41,798 bases of DNA from Saccoglossus kowalevskii (lineage: Eukaryota; Hemichordata; Enteropneusta; Harrimaniidae), in assembly GCF_000003605.2 (NCBI RefSeq), contig NW_003154741.1, positions 161,398 through 203,195 on the forward strand, written 5' to 3'. The translations under genes were made by a program, and so were the position numbers. Positions 11,033 through 22,983 of the stretch are shown here, one piece after another. Below the pieces are notes generated by a model, which worked only from the letters and a program-made list of their open reading frames with translations, was not told where the DNA came from and did not search any database. Position 1 is the stretch's first letter; each line of letters starts with the position of its first letter.

Positions 11033-11500
11033 ATGCCTACGTCACGAGAAAAGGGTGTCTTTCACTGGAAACGGGAAGATGTCCGACAATGGCTCAATGA
11101 AACTGTAAAATTATCAGCTAAATATGTGGACAGAATGTATGCTGAAAAAGTTGATGGTGAATCCCTCATGCTTTATAAGAAGGAAGATTTGATAACTGAT
11201 TTTGATTTGAAATTAGGTCCTTTATGGCAACTCTTAAAGTGCCAGAAACGTCTCAAAAGTACAGCAGTGTATACGGATGAAAATAAAGGGATCCTCCAGT
11301 TACCCGCACACCTTGAAAATTGGGACATGAATCATGTGAAACAATGGCTTGAGAGAAAAAGGTTTGACCAAAAGGACATAGATGCCCTCTGGGAAGAAAA
11401 AGTTAATGGTATAACTTTGAGTTCATTTTCGTCCAGTGACTTTGACGAAATTGCACAAACATTACCCCTGTGTAAAGGACCCCTACGAAAACTAATATAA
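11033..11500 (+). CDS. SAMD9-like N-terminal segment with two SAM domains, ending in TAA
   Basis: The 155-residue frame encodes two SAM domains. SAM1 covers about residues 10-77 (FHWKREDVRQWL ... KVDGESLMLYKKEDLI). SAM2 covers about 93-155 (WDMNHVKQWL ... KVNGITLSSFSSSDF). Both keep the W..EDV..WL helix 1 pattern and the V-G-L/I...F helix 5 region used in SAM-SAM contacts. Vertebrate SAMD9/SAMD9L have one SAM, so a tandem pair is a difference. The TAA at 11498-11500 is in the same frame as the large downstream ORF and only three sense codons from its first ATG. Either this is one gene with a nonsense change, or a two-SAM adaptor lies next to a SAM-less effector. The start may instead be 10967 (177 residues) if no splice is used. 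Confidence 0.8.
   Translation: MPTSREKGVFHWKREDVRQWLNETVKLSAKYVDRMYAEKVDGESLMLYKKEDLITDFDLKLGPLWQLLKCQKRLKSTAVYTDENKGILQLPAHLENWDMNHVKQWLERKRFDQKDIDALWEEKVNGITLSSFSSSDFDEIAQTLPLCKGPLRKLI
11498..11500 (+). other. In-frame TAA separating SAM domains from the effector body
   Basis: Codons from 11033 or 10967 stay in frame through this TAA, then TAC ACT GAA, then the ATG at 11510. Apart from this one codon the reading frame is open from 10967 to 17713. One base change would explain it, as would an assembly error. Confidence 0.9.
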
Positions 11501-11509
11501 TACACTGAA

Positions 11510-14500
11510 ATGATTCAAAATGCACCAAATGTTGAACAAGAAAAAGAACACTGCAGCGATGATGGCGTGCATACAAGACCAATAACAAGTCAAAAACAAA
11601 ATTCAGAAATCAGTTTCCAGAAAGAAATTGAAGTCGATCACACATCTACAATTTCACATAATAAAACAAAAAAAAGACATGCATTGAATATTAATCTTTC
11701 ACAGTCATTAAAGGATTATGGAACACGTAAAGTCCAAAGGGACCAACAAGCAAACTTTGACATAACTCAAACCGATTATGATAAACACATTATAAATGAA
11801 CCTGTTCTTTTATCGATAAACAAAACATCGGGAAATGAACAAGGCATTCAACAGGACCACTCCCTGCCAGTAGCTGACCTGGTAGAACAAAAAACAGAAA
11901 CTTATCGGGTGGATCATGTATTGCACGATACCGAAGCGCTGATGAACAGACTGAAACTGAAGATGGTCAATGAAGAGCTTGCCAAAGACCCATTACCCGC
12001 GACACTACAATGTTTAAGTGGAACATTTTGTGAAAAGCAAATCCAGCTAGATAATTATTTTTTCGTGTTAAAAAGGGGCAGTGTAGGATTAGAAAAACAT
12101 GAAATGAATAGCATATGGGAACAAATCAACAATTATATTGCACATGTAGAAAACATGTTCGGTGGTGTGGTGAATTGTGAAAAAGATGAGACTTTTGATG
12201 ACAATCAAAACCACGCTTTTCGAATATCTGATGCACATGCTAGTTCTGCTCTACAAAACTTGCAATACATATCTGATCGCACAAAGTGTTTACTTATAGT
12301 GGACTTGCAATTATTAACTGATGAACCACTAGTTTACAGGACTTGTATGGATGATGAAAATTGCCAAACATATTTTCAGTTTGATTGTAGACAGCCATAT
12401 GCAGCATATTTTGATATTTCATGTGAAGCTGTTAAATTGACCTTCAAACAAACGAATGCCAATGATACACTGAATGCTGGTATAAGTCATTGTAAACAAA
12501 TGTCAATTGATATTCAGGATGAATCAAATAACATTAGTCAGAAGGTTGCAGACATTAAACATAAAGAAGTTGCGCTGATGAAAACACAAAATGACATAAG
12601 ACAATCAACTTTCAGTGCTGCACAACTGAGGTCAGGTGCTAACATTGATGTGATAGGTTATAAATCAGCCAAATTCCCCGATGAGTCAATGTTCAAACAA
12701 CCTAATAGTGTTCTCAGACTGAATGATGGTGGTGAAGAAGGTGTTATACATGATAAAAATATGTCAAGGGAGAGTCATAACCAAAGTCTCATTCAAACAC
12801 CTGAGATCAAACACCTTACACAAGCAAAAAGGACTTTACTTGAAAACGACCCAAAACCTGCAAATCTTCTGCATTCAACTGATTGTGCTGCAGAAATACA
12901 AACGGAAGCCATTGGTGTTGTTTTGGACGTTAAGTCAGATAGTGTTGACAATCATGGGGTAGTCGAACATTTTAGTCAGTCCAAAAGACATAATTATGTT
13001 GGTGGCAATGCTGTGCTGCAAAGACAACAACTGCGACTCTTTGATCGAGAAGTAGAGAACTACTCATACATGAAGAACACAGTTTTAGATGCGATAGAGA
13101 CAGGAATAAAAAACTTTATTCAAGTTGTGCATGAATATAAGCAGTTCACAAGCTACATAAAAAAAGATAAGAAAGAACGATTATGGAAATTTGTATGGGA
13201 AACTCTACGTTTTTCTGCTGCTTGCCTCAATGACAGAACAAACGGAACAATACATTTTGGTGTAGCAGACAACAAATCTAAACATTATCAACATGGACAA
13301 GTTCTTGGAGTGGAAGTAGGAGACAAAACGGAATATGAAGAAATATTAAATGTTCACATACAAAAATGTTTCGAAACTTCTGATTATAGTGGTGCTGCAC
13401 AATTATGCATTAGACCACCCCAGTTTGTTCCTGTATATGCCAGAGACGATTTAGAACGACGTTATGTTATTGAGGTGGATATTGTTCCAAACATTACACA
13501 CTGTGAAAATAGAGCATTTCTTATTAAACTTCCGAAGCAACCTCAACCTTCACTTAAAAAAGTTGGTTTTGAAGAATGTGCTTTATTCAGGCGCATTGGT
13601 TCAACCACATGTAAGCAAGACAAAAGTGATTTTCATGTGTATTGTCAGATACACTTACGAAGCTTGGACAAAGGACGAAAAGAAGCTGAATCACAAAAGG
13701 AAGAATATACCATACCATTTGAAAGGAGCAACCTTTATCGTAAGCTTGAATGGTTTTTGTGCACAGGACAAACAACTTTAGATACATCATTTTATCCAAT
13801 TCTTGTTGTTAACAGGTCTAACTTAACTATACCAGAAATGAAATTCATTCATATGATTGATTGGGTAGCTGTTTTTGACTTTGATGCAGAATCTGAACAT
13901 TCTGGAGTCTTTTCTGAATATTCTAAGCACAAAATCGTAAACATTCAAGATCAGACAATGTTTCTCAACATGTCAGATGTGAGTGGATATCGTGATAAGA
14001 TAAGCTTTCCTGAAAAAACCTGTTGGATATTTTCCAATGGCAGAACTACTTTTGATCAGCTACCATATGATAGACTGAAGTGGAATATGGAAAGGAGTAA
14101 AGGAGTCAAAGAAGCTATTCACTTCTTTGCTAGTGAAGAAGTTATTCCAAAAGGCCGAGGGATAGTTGTTTTCCTCCTGCTTGATCATGATATTGGCACC
14201 CTATTGGACACCTTTAGAGAATTTGCTACATATTTCACATTGGATAGAATTGTGTGTATTGTGAGAGAAGATTACATATTTCAAAGCTGGGCTTCTGAGA
14301 TTGGTGGAAAAATCTGTCCACGTGGTCTCTTGGAAGAGCGAAGTGTAGTTGGTATGCCATGGGATCATGTGAATGCTACAGTTCAGAAGATAACAGGGAA
14401 TACAAGTAATGACAAATGTTGCATACCCAGCTCTACAGGTGCTTGTATTTCATTAGGCGAGAGAGACAGAAAGCTTTACACTGACTTAGAAATTCTGAGT

Positions 14501-15795
14501 TGTAATGAATGCTGCCAAGATGGTTTGTCACTGAAGCAAATGGATGACTTCTTGAGAAAAAAAGAAATGCAATTTTATCAGGGACACCAAGTTGACTGGT
14601 GGAATTTCTGGGCCACAGACCAAGGAAAAAATCATGTTCTGAAGCGTGATAAACACCAAGACTTGAAAGACAGACTTACCCAAGTCCTATATCCAACCTC
14701 TAAATCAGGAGCTGGAGAAAAAGTTATGACTGTTCTCCTATACCACCAGCCAGGAGCTGGTGGGTCAACAATGGCCAGACATGTCCTATGGGAATTTAGA
14801 CAGCAATATAGATGTGTTGTGATAAAACGTGCAACATCCAACACAGCAAATCAGTTATTCAAACTATGGTCATTCAAAGAAGACATCAATTCAGATTGCA
14901 ACCCAATTATAGGAGTAGTTGAGGATTTTGATGAAGCAACTTTGAGAGAACTCCATATACAAGTTGATGAAATATGTATAAAAAAGGGAATAGCTGTACG
15001 TGGTCAGAAACCATTGTGTGTGTTGCTTCATTGCAAACGGTTTCTTTCAGACCATCCTAGTAAATACACTCAAAGACCACTTGAGAGTGTTGCATTGGAA
15101 CAGGTATTGTCTGAAGATGAACGAGCATGGTTTGTTAACAAATTAGAACAGCTAAACGAAAAAGCTCAAGAGTTTGAAGAAATAAATCCCCGTCACTTGA
15201 TTTCATTCATGATTTTAAAAGAAAACTTCAATCAGGGATATGTAGAAAAAGTTGTAACTGGAATTTTGGAAAAGATACCGTCAAGTAGTCCAGAAACACT
15301 ATTATTGAAGTACATTGCACTGTTAAACACATACGTCCCAAAGTCTTCTGTGCCAATTTCATGTTGTGATTCTCTGATGGGAATTGGATATATGAAAATA
15401 GAAAAACGAAAGCGAGGATATCAATATATAGAATTTGTATTGAGTCCTTCCACTAAGTTACTCCTTCTTGAAATGCAGAATGTAGAGCTAGGAAGCATCA
15501 AAGCATTCAAAATAGTCCATTCTTTAGTTGCATCTACAATTCTGAGACAGTTGCAACTACGAGAAAAGCAACGTATTGGACAAGTGGCTATTGAATTCTT
15601 AAAATCGAAATTATTTCAAACATCTTCATATGGCAAAGAACACCTTTCACTTACAACATCAGAAATGCTGAAGAGACGTAAAAAGCATGAATATGGTGAT
15701 GAATATGAAACCAAATTTTCTCCACTGATAATGGATATTTTAAAATGTCCTAAAAAGTTAGTTGGTGTTGAAGATGATGCTCATGATGGTGGTGG

Positions 15796-15842
<47 letters not shown>

Positions 15843-18306
15843 CAACTAATACTTTACTTGAAGGGATGAAACTGTTTTCAGATGATGCCATGATAACACA
15901 ACAAGTTGCTCGTATGTATCTTTATAGAAAAAAATTTGAACATGCAGAAACATTTGCGAAAAAGGCTGTTGAGATGAAAAGAGGCAATTCATACTTATTG
16001 GATACCCTTGGAGAAGTATATAAAGAACAGATGAATAGTGAATACCTGCAGGTTAAAGTCAAACAGTTGGCTATAACTCCCAAAGAAGCATTGAATGCAG
16101 TTAAACTAGCATTCAAGGCGATGAGCGTATCTCGTGAATCACAAGAAGCCAGTACTAAAGAAAAACATGCTCAGAATATTGCTGGGTATGTAAAAGAAGT
16201 TGAAACGTGTTTCAGCTTAATGGAAATTTTAGTTTGTGTAAATATATTTCGAAAAGGAGTAGCAGGGCGTAACGAATTACATAAATATCTTGTTGATGAT
16301 GATTACACCCCCAAACATCTATCGCAGGTATGGGCAGGCCACAACAGAAATATGAAAACTCTTATTAATAATGTTGGTCAAGCAATGAAATGGATGAATG
16401 ACTACTGTACATATCATAAGGATGACTATTTTTATGACAACTCATCTCTACAAAAGTTGAAAAATAAATTGTACAACTTTAATAGCAACTATATAAAATT
16501 CTTTGGAGAACAATTTGAAGAACCTTCTTCCGAAATTACTGATTCTGAGAGCAAATGTGAGTGGAACCGGCGGAAAGTCGCATCTCATAGTTGTGACCAC
16601 TTTCGAAACATCTTCTCATTGGTTGAAGATTGTTTGCAAGAGGAAAATGAATCTTATAAACAAACAGTTATACACAAGTTAAAGAATAGCAAGACACTCT
16701 TAAATGCAAACACTCCAAGAAATGCATTTGACTTACACTGTTTAGTTTTTATCCACTTTGGCTTGTCTATCATTGACAAAACTGCACATGTAGATGAAAA
16801 ATATTTGTATGAGTTGAATATGGCATACATGCAACTAAGCAGGAATAACGATCTCTATCCGTATGTAGTCCAATCCATGTTGATGTGGCCTCGAGAGAAT
16901 ATTGGCCGAATAGTTTATGAGGAACACGTCCTCCAACACTGTTTAACCCAGCTTAAGGAACTGTATGCAATGATGAGGAAGAATAGGCTGGATTCACTTG
17001 GAAAATACAAACGACTACCATTAACGCAGTCCCGAATTAAGGCCACAACGTTCTTTTTCCTTGGAAAGGGTAAGGGGCTACGTGCATTTATTCACATAAG
17101 TGAGCTAAAGCTGGCCAGTAAAAGTAATTTTGAAAATAGAGACAGGTTTTGGGAGAAGGCGACCGTTAAAAACTTCCTAAAGCGTGTTAAGGGCATTTTG
17201 TGGTCAGCAAACAGCATTCGTGCATTTGATGTTCTAAATGGCAATAAAGCAACCATTGAAATTCGGCCTTCTATACCTCTTGATGATGTACCAAGTCGTG
17301 AAACAGTCAGCTTTTATGTTGGCTTCAGTTGGTCTGGTCCAGTTGCCTACAATATAAGAACACAGGACCAGGAAGAATGTGGTGATGAAATGCATACAAC
17401 ACTTCAAGCTACAGAAAATGAAGTAACTCACGATAAGGACATCAAAAAGAAATTCAACTATGACGATTATAGACTTAATCATGGTAGATTGACTCAAAAA
17501 TTGAAAGCCATTAACACTCTAAAACGGAAAAAAGATAATGGAGTGGGTCTTCAGAAAAAGCAGGTATGTGTTCACAATAACTGTTTGGTTCTTTACGTCT
17601 TAGCATGTATATACACAGTACATTTGATTCAATTTAATTCAATTCAAACTGGCCTAATCAAACATTTCAGATTTCGGTCGTGCATGAAAATGTTTCATTC
17701 AAACTTGATGTAGGCACGTGATGTGGTTTACTTTCTACTAGGTCGGATTCAAAATGGCCGTCTGGTAGCCATTTGTTTAAAGAATGTTGTTCAATAACCA
17801 TCTCCCTGACATGCATTTATTTCATGATCGTATTCAGGATGGCTGAATGTCTTTTACAGAATCTTAGTTGTACATGTGTGGACATCTATATTCAAACTAT
17901 ATATGCACATTGAAAATATTGACGAATTGATGCAATTCATTTCTTTCTAGATCAGATTCAAAATAGCTGACTTAGTTTTCAAGAGTCATACATTCCCTGC
18001 CCAATCACATTCAAACACAGACGTTACACATCATATCAAACATAGGCAAATGAAGATCCAAATCATGATAGCAAAAGCGTGTTCATTTTAGTGCTAACTA
18101 TTCATCAAGCATTTTGCCATTCCAGAACCAGACAGTTGTACATGGACGATCTTGACACATGTATTTAAAATGTAGATTTTTTTTTTCATTTCTAGAAAGA
18201 AAAGATTGCCAAGGAAGAAACATACCAAAACGAACTTCATCAACTGGAAAAAGAATATGAAGATGAACTGACTTCAAACCCTGACTTCTTTCATGATTAT
18301 GACTAA
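11510..18306 (+). CDS. SAMD9L: SAMD9/SAMD9L-like STAND NTPase, two coding exons (11510-17563, 18196-18306)
   Basis: 2054 residues, against about 1590 in human SAMD9. Regions in order, numbered from the ATG at 11510: residues 1-540, linker and an unassigned globular part (about 134-315); 550-640, AlbA_2/Schlafen-like (FSAACLNDRTNGTIHFGV); about 760-965, Sir2-like; 1060-1420, P-loop NTPase with YHQPGAGGST at 1078-1087; 1430-1444, fifteen Asp; 1445-1520 and beyond, TPR-like helices; about 1840-1950, OB-like end with GPVAYNI. Vertebrate SAMD9/SAMD9L restrict poxviruses and repress translation, and the AlbA_2 part is reported to act as a tRNA anticodon nuclease. The same role here is inference. 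A donor (CAG|GTATGT, 17564) in phase 0 joins an acceptor at 18196. Reading on without splicing would instead stop at 17713. The huge single exon matches the vertebrate genes. The symbol denotes the family; one-to-one orthology is not implied. Confidence 0.9.
15797..15841 (+). repeat. (GAT)15 microsatellite coding for poly-Asp
   Basis: Fifteen uninterrupted GAT codons follow three GGT codons, between the NTPase and TPR-like regions of the SAMD9-like protein. A pure in-frame triplet run is likely to vary in length between alleles without breaking the frame. Confidence 0.95.
17564..18195 (+). other. Intron of the SAMD9-like gene
   Basis: Donor GTATGT at 17564. The acceptor follows a long T tract (TTTTTTTCATTTCTAG, ending 18195). 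Phase 0 on both sides, and the joined frame closes at TAA 18304-18306. The intron carries a copy of the dispersed AAAATGGCCG repeat family (about 17735-18000). Confidence 0.8.
17735..18000 (+). repeat. Copy of the dispersed AAAATGGCCG repeat family
   Basis: GGATTCAAAATGGCCGTCTG and, about 200 bp on, AGATTCAAAATAGCTGACT match the tandem units at 27305-27990 and the reverse-orientation copies at 32605-33090. Confidence 0.6.
18196..18306 (+). CDS. SAMD9L: Terminal coding exon of the SAMD9-like gene
   Basis: Thirty-six residues plus TAA. It is rich in Glu and Lys with heptad-like spacing (NELHQLEKEYEDEL) and ends FFHDYD. It looks like a short charged helix appended after the OB-like region. I recall no equivalent in vertebrate SAMD9. 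Confidence 0.75.
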   Translation, partial: KEKIAKEETYQNELHQLEKEYEDELTSNPDFFHDYD

Positions 18307-18952
18307 GCATGGTTAGTATCTCTCCATGATGATTATAGTATTATCTGCATCACATTGCATCGTTCATTGATTCTCTCACCATCACATCTTTTCCATTGTT
18401 TGTGTGGGCAATCATTGGCTTTAAAAATGTTGTATTAAAAGTATGCACATAGCAAGTTTGAATCAGTTTGATCTAACTACTGTTAGAACGGTATTATTGT
18501 ACAAAGTTTCAATACATTTGTGCAAACAGATACATATACACGAGAAATATACTAATTTAAAAGCGATTCTTTTGTTCGACAAATTAGCTAAATAACAAGG
18601 TTTTTACCGAAATGTAATCAGCAGCTATGATGTTAAAGTAGCTGTGAGCCAAATTTCATACCAATTCAGTGGTTCTTGAGTTGTTAGTGGAACACAAATG
18701 TGCAGAGATAATGTATTATTTTACAGGATTTTAACAGATATGTACATGTTTTCTTGTTTGTAGAATATTATGGGTTCATGTCACCTTGAAACAAAGCCAC
18801 ACATATTTTCTGAAGGAAGATGATGCCAGGCTTCAGATTGCAGACATTTTTTTACAATACTTTTCATAAATAAGTATAAAAAAAAATATTTGTTATATAT
18901 AAAAAAAATAATATAATATAATGTATGATGAAATAAATAAGGTTTAACTAAA
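18307..18952 (+). other. 3' UTR and downstream of the SAMD9-like gene
   Basis: No open frame of note. Possible poly(A) signals are ATTAAA near 18434 and AATAAA near 18933. AT-rich. Confidence 0.4.
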
Positions 18953-19069
18953 GCAATAAACCACCATCGAAGGTGGGTATACCACACGATTTTGCACATT
19001 TTACAACATATACACTTGTGGAGTCAATAGTGCAAATGGTATACCCAACTTTGTTGGTGGTTTATTGCC
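18953..19069. mobile_element. Small hairpin MITE
   Basis: Terminal inverted repeats of about 32 bp (GCAATAAACCACC... at 18953-18984 against 19038-19069) flank about 53 bp of AT-rich core. There is no coding capacity. The target duplication is unclear. Confidence 0.7.
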
Positions 19070-20869
19070 ATTTTTACTATTGCTTGCATAATATAAATAC
19101 ATTCTCGCCCAATCAGAACGATGTATTCGGACAAATAAGTTGCTGGAGAATATAATTGTCTGATTAGAACTCATCGGACCCAAATTACAAAAGTATTTCC
19201 ACCTGTTACCGTACTTGTAAATTGTTGAATTGTCACTTCAAATCTTTGTTATTTAAGGTATTCATCTGTTTGTGCCATTTTTTGCATGTGTGCATATTTT
19301 AGCACTAACAACATATTTTAACATATTGACCATATTTTGTGTCAAAATCTTTTTTTTATTAATAATGCACGTTTTATTCGAAAGTATTTTTTTCACTCTC
19401 AACTTATTTGTTATAAAAAAACATTCAAATAATATCCATAAAATTTAGCAGCAGTTTGCATCCCAATGAAAACAAGCTTTGTTATTAAAAGCCGACTGAA
19501 AACATTCTGCCAAAATTGTTTTAGGCAAGAACATTTATCTGCCAAATTTTAGCTCCACTGTCATCAAAGCAGAGCTGCTCATATAACTCGTCAATCAATT
19601 GCCCGTTATTTGTCAAATAATAATTGATAATTTCATGAAGATATCATCAGTTCTCTGTTTTTGGTGAATAGTTTTTTCATTTTTTGGTAAAAACTGCTAT
19701 CTTCTACAAAATAAAGTTCTTTTTGAAATCTATACAAACGCAATTACGATGATACTTAGCATGTAGGTACCTTGGGTAGACCTTGATTAGATTTGTTTTT
19801 TTTTATGATCATATAATGCATATTTTATTTGTTTGATGAAGATAGTTTGGCATATTCTTAACAACTAGAACTGTGTTTTGTCTTATGGGTGTCCATTGCT
19901 AGACTTGGCTACCACGTTTTTGCAGGACAGTAGGGATATTGAAGTTTTCAGGTTGCTTGTATTTAATTTTAAGTACAAATATTTTCAAATTTTGTAAAAT
20001 CTTCGGTGAATTTCATCACCATTTTGATCCATACAGATATTGCTTTGAGTTATTTATCAAAATATTTGTACATTGTTATCAACACTTCATGTGGGGTGGA
20101 GCAAACTACACAAAATCATTTTGGACTTTGGGGCCAAAAGTTGACAATGGTGCTCAAAAATGGTGCTCATAATGAGAATTTCATATGGTTAAACTTAGTC
20201 AAAACAATATAATGCAGAAAACCCAAGCATGGCAAAATATTATTTTAGGGTAATTCTAAATGTTTGCTATATGTGTTTCGTGCATTGAATCTTTGCCACC
20301 AATTCAGTTTGTTCTAGCTACCTCTGATGCATGTTCTAGCTGTAAAATGCATGTAATTTTCTACACCTGTGTGCAAAGCACACAATGGGAGACTTTGCCG
20401 TTAGCCTGTCTGTATGTATGTGTGTGCGTGTGTGGTAACAACGTTGTGACAACTTCAACTTAACTTTACACCGACTTGTGACAACAGGACCTACACTGTG
20501 ACGACACTGACTATTTTCATGATTATATTAATATTTAATCAAATTTAAGTCAAGTTTGTGAAGCTTAGGTTTAGTATCGAGGGAAGGTATGGTTCAGTTT
20601 ATTAATAATATTAATATAATTTCTATGTTCAGTCACAGGATATTCAAGTTTTGTTTAATTAAACTTAATTAAAATGCAATTCTACTTTGTATTGCAATGT
20701 AATTTAGTTGTATTAAACTCCAATTAAACCGCAAGCCTATATAGGAACACGTTTTAATCAAGTTCATATCGCAACTATATTAAAAGTTAATTCAAATTTT
20801 TTTAAGTTAATCCAATGCGTGTCGTCACAATGATGGTACGACGTGTTCTGGGCTAATGTGCAGATTTGA
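19070..20869. other. Intergenic, no gene seen; includes a diverged repeat copy at 19620-19830
   Basis: 19620-19830 shares the order GATATCAT...TTTTTGGTGAATA...TTTTTTGGTAAAAA...GGTACC...GACCT...AGATTTGTT with the tandem unit at 8372-8735. A perfect 7-bp hairpin (TGTGTGC AAA GCACACA) sits at 20368-20384 and a short TG run at 20410-20432. Frames near 19939-20463 overlap this repeat-like DNA and are not supported as genes. Confidence 0.45.
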
Positions 20870-21420
20870 TTAGATTTTTGTTGAAACATTACATATTAAT
20901 TACCTATTTTGCATGATAATTAGCTAATTTTTAGCTGTTCCATGATTGTTCCACTGATATCTAAAGGGCCATTCATTGGATTTTGATGAAACTAGGTACA
21001 TGTACATAGATGCTCTGGACTAATGCAAACTGATTAGTTTTGGTTTAAAATCAGTGCATATTAATTACCTAATTTTAAAAATGTTCAGCTTTTACACTGA
21101 TATCACATGTACTACTTATTCCATTTCAATGAATTTTTGTACATTGATACTCTAGAACAATGCACAGACCTGCTCAGTTTTGAGTTAAAATCAGATCATA
21201 TTAATTACCAAATTTGCATAATAATTCATATTTTTTGGTTCTAATCACATTTCAATGATAGTTCGTACATAGATGGTCTGTGACAGTACTTATCTTAGTG
21301 CAATGAATCTTGGTACATATATACCATAACTCAATGTGATGATATTTTTAGTTTTAGATTTATATACATCTATAATAATTACCTAATTTGCATAATAACT
21401 TGCGTTTCAGCTTTCCACTA
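20870..21420 (+). repeat. Degenerate tandem repeat, about 140-170 bp unit, three or more copies
   Basis: Successive units share ATTAATTACCTAATTT, a GGTACAT...ATAGATG...CT segment and a TTAGTTTTGGTTTAAAATCA segment (around 20890-20930, 21040-21075, 21175-21215, 21345-21400). Probably kin to the 8372-8735 repeat. Confidence 0.6.
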
Positions 21421-22619
21421 ATTTAGGAAAATGTTGGTGGACAACTATTGGTCCCAATTCTGATGACAGAATAAATTTTCTGATGACTGATACAATCGAT
21501 ATTCCCCCCAAAATACATGTCAAAATATGACAAAAACATTAACCTGGTAAAACTACAGACCAAATTTTAATTCAACAACAATTTTGAAAGTTACAGCTAT
21601 TGTACCTGTCAGTATGTTTATGATTAACTTGTGTAATTAAGCAACATTTTTTAGTTTACCCTCAACAAAACAAAGGCGTTCTTTTCATTTTTATGAATAT
21701 TTATAAAATTCAAACTGAAAAAAAGATTTTTTTTTTGGCAGATTGAATAATATTGGAACGTTTTCAAATTATGTGTTTTGCACTGTGTTTGTTGATTGAC
21801 TTATTGAATGGTTGGATTCAACTGTCATTGAAAGTAATAAAGATTAAAAGAATACCTCTGTAAGTATCTATTAGTTTTGTTATTTAGTTTCTTTTGTATG
21901 CATTAAAAATAAAACAAGACTGAATGTCACAGTCCCCGTCATTTAATTATAAAATACTCATGTTAAAATAATACATGGAACATCTGCAAACAGTTGAATT
22001 AATATGTACTCTATGTGAGTACTGATAACTGAAAACTTTCATTGACCCAAGTTCAAGTACAACCAAACTATGTCTCATACATGCTCAAGAAACTGCATTC
22101 ATAAATCCGAGTAAACCTTGATGTACCTTCAATAACAACTTGACTTCTTTGTTAATTCAGGTCTTTGTATATTACCAGAACCTGTGTTTGTTTCAGTATC
22201 ACCACTATAATTCCCATCAAAATGTAGCCCTGACACCCCTCTACAGTTTCCACTGAGATTCGTAGTGATAAGAACCATTTATCCACAAGCCACTGACAAC
22301 TGAAGCTATATTTAGACCATATGTGTCAATGTGCCTGGCCAAGATTTATAAACAGTAACTGCAAAGTGTTTTCACTGATCTTCAACTGATCTTAGTAATG
22401 GAATTCAATTTTTACAGTTTAAAGATATAATATGCAAAAACATTTCTGACCACTTTTTTCATGATTTTAGCGTTAATTTCTCATAAAACCATACAAAAAC
22501 CAGTCTGTGGTTCATTTCTGTCACTGATTCAGATCAAAGTCATGACGTCACTGAAAACCTGAGCATTACAACAAAAATTACATTGAATTAGGGGGAGGGT
22601 ATGCTAAAGTAAACTTAAT
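21421..22619. other. Intergenic, no gene seen
   Basis: AT-rich unique sequence without a supported ORF, RNA gene or clear repeat. Confidence 0.4.
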
Positions 22620-22983
22620 TTAAGGCAAGAACCTACACACTTGGTTTTGAATATGAAAAAAGGAAATTGGAAAATACTACTTTTGAAGACTGCACTTGCC
22701 CATGTTTTAAGGAAGAAGATGATTCTCTGGAACATGTTGTCCTTTGTTGCAAATGTGTTGCAGTGTTGAGAGATAATCTAATGCGGGAGGCCAAAGATAT
22801 TTTACTGACTAGGGAAGAAAATAATCTTTACGCAGACTTTGAACAAAATAAAGACATAACATGCCTATGGCTCTGAGACAGTACACAACCCTATAATGAA
22901 GACATTTATACATCCATTGACAAATTAGTCAAACAAATCCTTATCAGTGCCATGAAGTCCAGACAAAAGTTTTTAGACTAATT
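22620..22983 (+). pseudogene. LINE ORF2 3'-end fragment
   Basis: Translation gives a zinc-knuckle-like tail (CPCFKEEDDSLEHVVLCC), as at the C terminus of non-LTR retrotransposon ORF2, followed after a stop (22876) by VKQILISAMKSRQKFLD, the usual last helix. The C..C...EH..LCC pattern and its position before a terminator support a LINE. The fragments at 25400-25880, 28030-28400 and 35912-36520 appear to be from the same broad group. The clade is not resolved. Confidence 0.65.

Noticed and set aside
17564-17713. Last 50 codons of the unspliced SAMD9-like ORF as the true C terminus
   Set aside because: A consensus donor precedes them and a phase-matched exon with a stop follows a strong acceptor, so splicing is the better model.
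20494-20835. Possible TIR element with TGTGACGACAC ends
   Set aside because: Only about 11 bp match and no target duplication is visible; the AT-rich interior gives no support.
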